Shown here: one piece after another, positions 60,156 through 64,000 of the stretch
Position numbering within the stretch: the stretch's first letter is position 1
Layout of the letters: each line of letters opens with the position of its first letter
Origin: a bacterium
GTDB lineage: Bacteria; Planctomycetota; Phycisphaerae; Phycisphaerales; SM1A02
Direction: 5' to 3'
DNA length: 64,000 bases
Assembly (NCBI GenBank): GCA_029977865.1
Contig: JAPOKA010000006.1
Coordinates: forward strand, 1 to 64,000
The notes under the pieces: generated by a model
What the model was told of the DNA's origin: nothing
Databases searched by the model: none
Seen by the model: only the letters and a program-made list of their open reading frames with translations
Translations under genes and position numbers: made by a program

Positions 60156-61145
60156 ATGACACGATTCGCCTCGACTGCTGCGTCTGCCCTCGCCGCAACG
60201 ATTCTCCTCAGTGCCGCTCCGACGGCGGCCCACCCGGATCAGCCGGAAAACAAGGGAATCGTTCGGGTCTACCTGCTCGCCGGGCAGTCGAACATGGAAG
60301 GGCACGGCGTCGTCGATCTCGACGACGAGCGCGACTACAACGGCGGCCGCGGCAATCTCGTCGCGTTCCTGGCGACCGACGACGGCGCTCCCTGGCGCGG
60401 CCTTCGCGCCGCCGACGGAAGCTGGGTCGTCCGCGACGATGCGTTCGTCTCGTATCGAACTGGTCACGGAGAACTCAAGGCCGGTCCGCTCTCGGTGGGA
60501 TTCGGAGTGCACTCGGGCGGGCATCACATCGGGCCGGAACTCGGGATCGGCATGGTGCTGGCCGAGGCCTACGACGAGCCGGTGCTGCTGGTCAAGACCT
60601 GCTGGGGCGGCAAGAGCCTCGCCAAGGACTTTCGTCCGCCGAGTGGCGGGGGCACCGTCGGGCCCTACTACCTGCAGATGCTTGCCGAGTACCGCGAGGC
60701 GATCGAGTCGATGGAGTCGCGCTTCCCTGCGCTCGCAGGCCGAACCCCTCGGCTCGAGGGAGTGATCTGGTTCCAAGGTTGGAACGACGCCTGCGATCGC
60801 GATGCGACGGTCGAGTATCCGGCCAACCTCAAGCACCTCGTGTCGGATCTTCGTCGCGAGTTCGGTCAACCGAAGCTCCCGATCGTGGTGGGCGAGACCG
60901 GCAATTGGGACGGCGATCCCTTCCGCAGCGCCCAGCGGGCCGGATGCGAGGGCCTCGATGTGGTGGCGTTCGTGCCCACCCGTCAGTTCCTGAAGCCGGC
61001 GGAGGAGTGCCCCAACCGCACCCATGGCCATCACTGGTACGGGAGCGGAGGCTCCTATCTGCAGGCGGGGGACGCGATGGGCAAGGCGATGGTGACGCTG
61101 CAGACCTCGGGAGGCTGGAACACCACGCCGTCGGAAAGCAACTAG
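60156..61145 (+). CDS. Sialate O-acetylesterase-like SGNH hydrolase (DUF303/SASA)
   Basis: A 329-residue exported esterase. A signal peptide covers residues 1-27. Block I is YLLAGQSNMEGHG, with Ser as nucleophile; then GPELGIGMVLAE, VKTCWGGKSLAKDF, WFQGWNDA and a C-terminal HGHHWYGSGGSYLQAGDAMG with the catalytic His. The family removes O-acetyl groups from sialic acids and other sugars. Its position opposite a sialidase gene fits joint breakdown of O-acetylated sialoglycans. The mRNA is probably leaderless. Confidence 0.88.
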   Translation: MTRFASTAASALAATILLSAAPTAAHPDQPENKGIVRVYLLAGQSNMEGHGVVDLDDERDYNGGRGNLVAFLATDDGAPWRGLRAADGSWVVRDDAFVSYRTGHGELKAGPLSVGFGVHSGGHHIGPELGIGMVLAEAYDEPVLLVKTCWGGKSLAKDFRPPSGGGTVGPYYLQMLAEYREAIESMESRFPALAGRTPRLEGVIWFQGWNDACDRDATVEYPANLKHLVSDLRREFGQPKLPIVVGETGNWDGDPFRSAQRAGCEGLDVVAFVPTRQFLKPAEECPNRTHGHHWYGSGGSYLQAGDAMGKAMVTLQTSGGWNTTPSESN

Positions 61146-61199
61146 TCCGCCGCGGCCCCATGCGGCATCGCGAGACCTGTCAAGAGCAAGGAGCGCTCG

Positions 61200-62750
61200 A
61201 TGTACGACGTGGTGGTGGTCGGTGCAGGTCACAACGGACTGGTTGCGGCGGTGCTGCTCGCGCAGGCGGGATTGCGCACGGTGGTGGTCGAGGCCGCGGC
61301 AGTGGTCGGCGGTGCAGCCCGGACCGAGCGCCCGTTTGCGAAGGCGCCGAATCTCTCCACTTCGACCGGTGCCTATCTGCTTGGGGTCATGCCGCCGGAA
61401 CTGCTCGAGCAGCTCGGGATCGACCTACCGCTGCGAAGGCGTGATCCTCACTACTTCCTTCCCACCACCGACGGTCGCTCGCTGCTGCTCGGCGCCGACC
61501 GCGAGTCCACTCAGGCGCAGTTGCGGCGGTTCTTCTCCGAGGCCGATGTTCGCGCCAACGATGCGCTGCTCGCCGAGATCTCCGCGATCCGCGACGACAT
61601 CGCCCCGACCTGGCTTGAGGAGCCGCTCTCGATCGAGGAGACCGCGGAGCGCTGGGTTCGTCCGCAACTGCGACGGGCGTTCGTGGACCTCTGCCGGGGA
61701 TCGGTCGGCGAGTACCTCGATCGCTTCGGGTTCGAGAGCGATCTGCTGAAGGCGATGTACGCCGTCACCGACGGGTTCTCGGGGTTGCACGGAACCTGGG
61801 ACACCCCGGGCACGGGCATGAACTTCCTGGTGCACAACATGTGCCGGCTTCCGGGAAGCGATGGCACCTGGATGATCGTCGAAGGGGGCATGGGCACGAT
61901 CTCGGCCCGGCTCGCCGACCGCGCCCGCCAACTTGGCGCCGAGATCCGCACGGCGCAGCCGGTCGAGGAGATTCTCGTCGAGCAGGGTGTCGCGACCGGG
62001 GTGCGACTCGCGAGCGGCGCGGAGCTTCGGGCGGCTGCGGTGATGGTGAACGCAGATCCCTTTCGCATGCTCGACCTCGTCGGCACCGCGAATCTGCCCG
62101 AGTCCTACCGGCGTCGGCTTGAGGAGATGCGCCGTCCCGGGACGACCTTCAAGGTGAATCTTGCGCTCTCGGGGCTGCCTCGCTTCACCTGCCTGCCCGA
62201 GGCTCTCGATCGCCGCGGAGCCGCGTTCGGGCCCACCATTCACCTGCTGCCCGACGAGGACGACGTCCTCGCATCGCTGCAGCGGAGCTTCGAGGAGATG
62301 CGGGCGGGACGGCTGCCGGAGTTCCCCACCATCGAGTGGTACATCCACACCACCATCGATCCATCCATGCGCGACGAGGAGGGCAGGCACAACAGTGCGC
62401 TCTTCGTGCAGTGGGTTCCGCACACGCTCGCCGAAGGCACCTGGGATGAAAGGCGCGACGGCTACGCACGGCATCTGCTCTCGATCTGCGACCGCTTCGC
62501 GCCGGGCACCTCGGACCTCGTGGTCGACATGTTCGCCCTCGATCCGCGCTCGATCGAGCGGCACTTCGGGATCTCCGGCGGGCACATCCATCATGTCGAC
62601 AACACCTACGGCTTCGCCGATCGAGTTCCCTATCGCCAGCCGATCGCGGGGCTCTACTCGTGTTCGGCGGGCACCCACCCCGCGGGAAGCGTGATCGGTG
62701 CCGCCGGACACAACGCCGCGCGATGCCTGCTGAGCGATCGAGGCCGCTGA
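61200..62750 (+). CDS. FAD/NAD(P)-dependent oxidoreductase, phytoene-desaturase/PYROXD2-like
   Basis: A 516-residue flavoprotein. The N-terminal dinucleotide-binding motif is DVVVVGAGHNGLVAAVLLAQAGLRTVVVEA (GxGxxG, in blocks), and the C-terminal FAD motif is LYSCSAGTHPAGSVIGAAGHNAA. The middle carries GLHGTWDTPGTGMNFLVHNM, typical of CrtI/PYROXD2-type amine-oxidase-like proteins. AAGGAG 7 nt before the ATG is a strong ribosome binding site. The substrate is unknown; carotenoid desaturation is possible but no other carotenoid gene is near. Confidence 0.88.
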   Translation: MYDVVVVGAGHNGLVAAVLLAQAGLRTVVVEAAAVVGGAARTERPFAKAPNLSTSTGAYLLGVMPPELLEQLGIDLPLRRRDPHYFLPTTDGRSLLLGADRESTQAQLRRFFSEADVRANDALLAEISAIRDDIAPTWLEEPLSIEETAERWVRPQLRRAFVDLCRGSVGEYLDRFGFESDLLKAMYAVTDGFSGLHGTWDTPGTGMNFLVHNMCRLPGSDGTWMIVEGGMGTISARLADRARQLGAEIRTAQPVEEILVEQGVATGVRLASGAELRAAAVMVNADPFRMLDLVGTANLPESYRRRLEEMRRPGTTFKVNLALSGLPRFTCLPEALDRRGAAFGPTIHLLPDEDDVLASLQRSFEEMRAGRLPEFPTIEWYIHTTIDPSMRDEEGRHNSALFVQWVPHTLAEGTWDERRDGYARHLLSICDRFAPGTSDLVVDMFALDPRSIERHFGISGGHIHHVDNTYGFADRVPYRQPIAGLYSCSAGTHPAGSVIGAAGHNAARCLLSDRGR

Positions 62751-62939
62751 CTCCGTCGACGATGAGCGTTACGTCGTGCGACCGGAGGTGAGTCGGGCGG
62801 CCCACGCCCGGGGGCGGCGGCCACCGACCGGCGGGCGACCCGACGATTGCGATCGAGGTTGAACTCCCCGCGAACGATTTCCGGAACGCCGCAGTAGCAT
62901 GCGTCTCCGTCTCGGTCACAGACTCAACTGGAGCCAGCC
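62751..62939. other. Intergenic region before the oxidoreductase
   Basis: TAGCAT at 62895-62900 may be a -10, giving a leader of about 35 nt. No -35 at proper spacing was found. Confidence 0.3.
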
Positions 62940-64000
62940 ATGACCATCCCCGTCCACCGGCGCACCATTCTTCGCACCGCCGCGACCGCCGCCGGAAGCC
63001 TCGCGGCCGCGTCGCTTCTCGGATCGGCGACCGCTGCGCTTGGTGCAGTCTCTGCGTTGCCGCGAGCTCGCCGGCGCTCCCGACTCGAGAAGCTGCAGAT
63101 TCTGCAGATCGGCGTCGGCGGCAGCATCGCACCGTATGACCGGCAGCAGCTCGAATCGCACCCGGATGTCGTCTTCACCGGCTTGTGCGATGTCGACGCC
63201 AACGCTCTCGAGGCAGCGGCGAAGGATCGGCCTCAAGCCTTCACCTGCAAGGACCACCGCGAGGCCTTCGCCGCCCGCGGCGACACCTTCGACGCGGTGA
63301 TCGTCTGCACCCCCGACCACAACCACGCCCTGCCGATGATCACGGCGCTTGAGAACGGCAAGCACTGCTATGGGCAGAAGCCATTGGTGCAGCAGCTTGC
63401 GGAAGTGACGGCGATCGAAGCGGCCGCCGCGGCTCACCCGGAGCTGGTGACGCAGGTAGGCAACCAGCGCATGGGCAAGACCGGGCGCCAGTACGCGGTC
63501 GAGATCCTCGAGAAGAACCTGCTGGGCAAGCCGGTCGAGAGCTACGTGTGGGTGGGCGGCCCGCCGGACGAAGGCAACGGCTACTTCTACTACGGACCGC
63601 TCCCCGAGCCTTCGACGCCGCCGTCGAACATCGACTGGCCGCTCTGGCTCGGATGCGCCGAGGACGCGCCCTACCGCGACGGCCTGGTCGGGCTGCGGTG
63701 GCGATCGAGTTGGGACTACGGCACCGGGCAGCTCGGCGACTGGTGCACCCATCTGCTCGACGTGCCCGTCTTCGCCTACAACCTCAAGAGTCCGATCTCG
63801 GTGCTGGCGCAGACGCGGGAGCCGTCGGGCTTCTATCACGCCCAACATGTCGCGACCACCCTCGCCTATCCCGATCCGGGCGGCCGCTTCGCCAACGATG
63901 TGCTGCCGTTGCACTACTCCGACAAGGGACAGCGTCCCTCGCGGGCTGCGTTGCGAATTCCTCCCGGCAACTTCGCGAGCACCGGAACCCTGGTGGTCTG
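62940..64000 (+). CDS. Tat-exported Gfo/Idh/MocA-family oxidoreductase, truncated at the window end
   Basis: At least 353 residues, running off the right edge. A twin-arginine signal is at the start (HRRTILRTAATAAGSLAAAS). The NAD(P)-binding domain follows (LQILQIGVGGSIAPYD, GLCDVD, DAVIVCTPDHNHALPMI), with GKHCYGQKPLVQQ at the place of the family EKP motif. A large C-terminal domain includes WRSSWDYGTGQLGDWCTHLLDVP, where DWxxHxxD is the usual catalytic set. Such Tat-linked members are very common in Planctomycetota and act on sugars in the periplasm. GGAG about 8 nt upstream supports the ATG at 62940. Confidence 0.9.
   Translation, partial: MTIPVHRRTILRTAATAAGSLAAASLLGSATAALGAVSALPRARRRSRLEKLQILQIGVGGSIAPYDRQQLESHPDVVFTGLCDVDANALEAAAKDRPQAFTCKDHREAFAARGDTFDAVIVCTPDHNHALPMITALENGKHCYGQKPLVQQLAEVTAIEAAAAAHPELVTQVGNQRMGKTGRQYAVEILEKNLLGKPVESYVWVGGPPDEGNGYFYYGPLPEPSTPPSNIDWPLWLGCAEDAPYRDGLVGLRWRSSWDYGTGQLGDWCTHLLDVPVFAYNLKSPISVLAQTREPSGFYHAQHVATTLAYPDPGGRFANDVLPLHYSDKGQRPSRAALRIPPGNFASTGTLVV

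Overview
The window is GC-rich (about 70% by eye) and densely coding, on a bacterial chromosome. Several features point to Planctomycetota, probably class Phycisphaerae: a PEP-CTERM-type sorting tail at 2724-3413, a Cys-type sulfatase ending in two dockerin-like GDLxxD...DLxxLLxxWG repeats at 33799-35949, a Tat-exported Gfo/Idh/MocA oxidoreductase at the right edge, sialidase and sialate-esterase-like genes, and GyrA sequence of the HPHGESVIYP type. This is inference from protein style; no rRNA or tRNA gene was seen.

Layout. 0.3-7 kb: a PilZ protein, a TonB-like protein, a PEP-CTERM protein, an AlkP-fold/TPR protein translationally coupled to a GNAT protein, and ExbD. 7-12.3 kb: gyrA, a TlyA-like methyltransferase, LpxI, and a small heat-shock gene behind a near-perfect sigma-54 promoter. 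12.5-17.3 kb: a LOG-family protein, a WecA-like phosphosugar transferase coupled to an O-antigen-ligase-like protein, and a DUF4286 protein coupled to DsbD. 19.2-29.1 kb: a long structured leader with an intrinsic terminator, then nusA-infB-rbfA, a degenerate HhH-GPD protein with a histone-H1-like tail, and a 1264-residue TPR protein. 29.2-30.8 kb: yebC, acyP and a lipoprotein. 30.9-41.6 kb: acyl desaturase, APC permease, sulfatase, a lipoprotein, adenine deaminase and an M28/PDZ peptidase. 42-47 kb: a MacB/Lol-like ABC unit and hypothetical proteins. 47.2-52.5 kb: RlmK, an AAA+/VWA pair and an esterase lipoprotein. 52.5-57.5 kb: an ABC importer operon with a tandem substrate-binding protein and an embedded STAS protein. 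57.6-64 kb: galactokinase and sialidase (coupled), an SGNH esterase, an FAD oxidoreductase, and a truncated Gfo/Idh/MocA gene.

Two patterns recur across the window. At least seven leading genes carry a TAnnnT-like hexamer 6-9 nt before the start codon, the geometry of leaderless mRNAs. Eleven gene pairs overlap by exactly four bases, eight of them as GTGA. The most unusual systems are the STAS-containing ABC operon, the AAA+/VWA pair, the AlkP-fold protein that has lost metal ligands, and the nusA leader.
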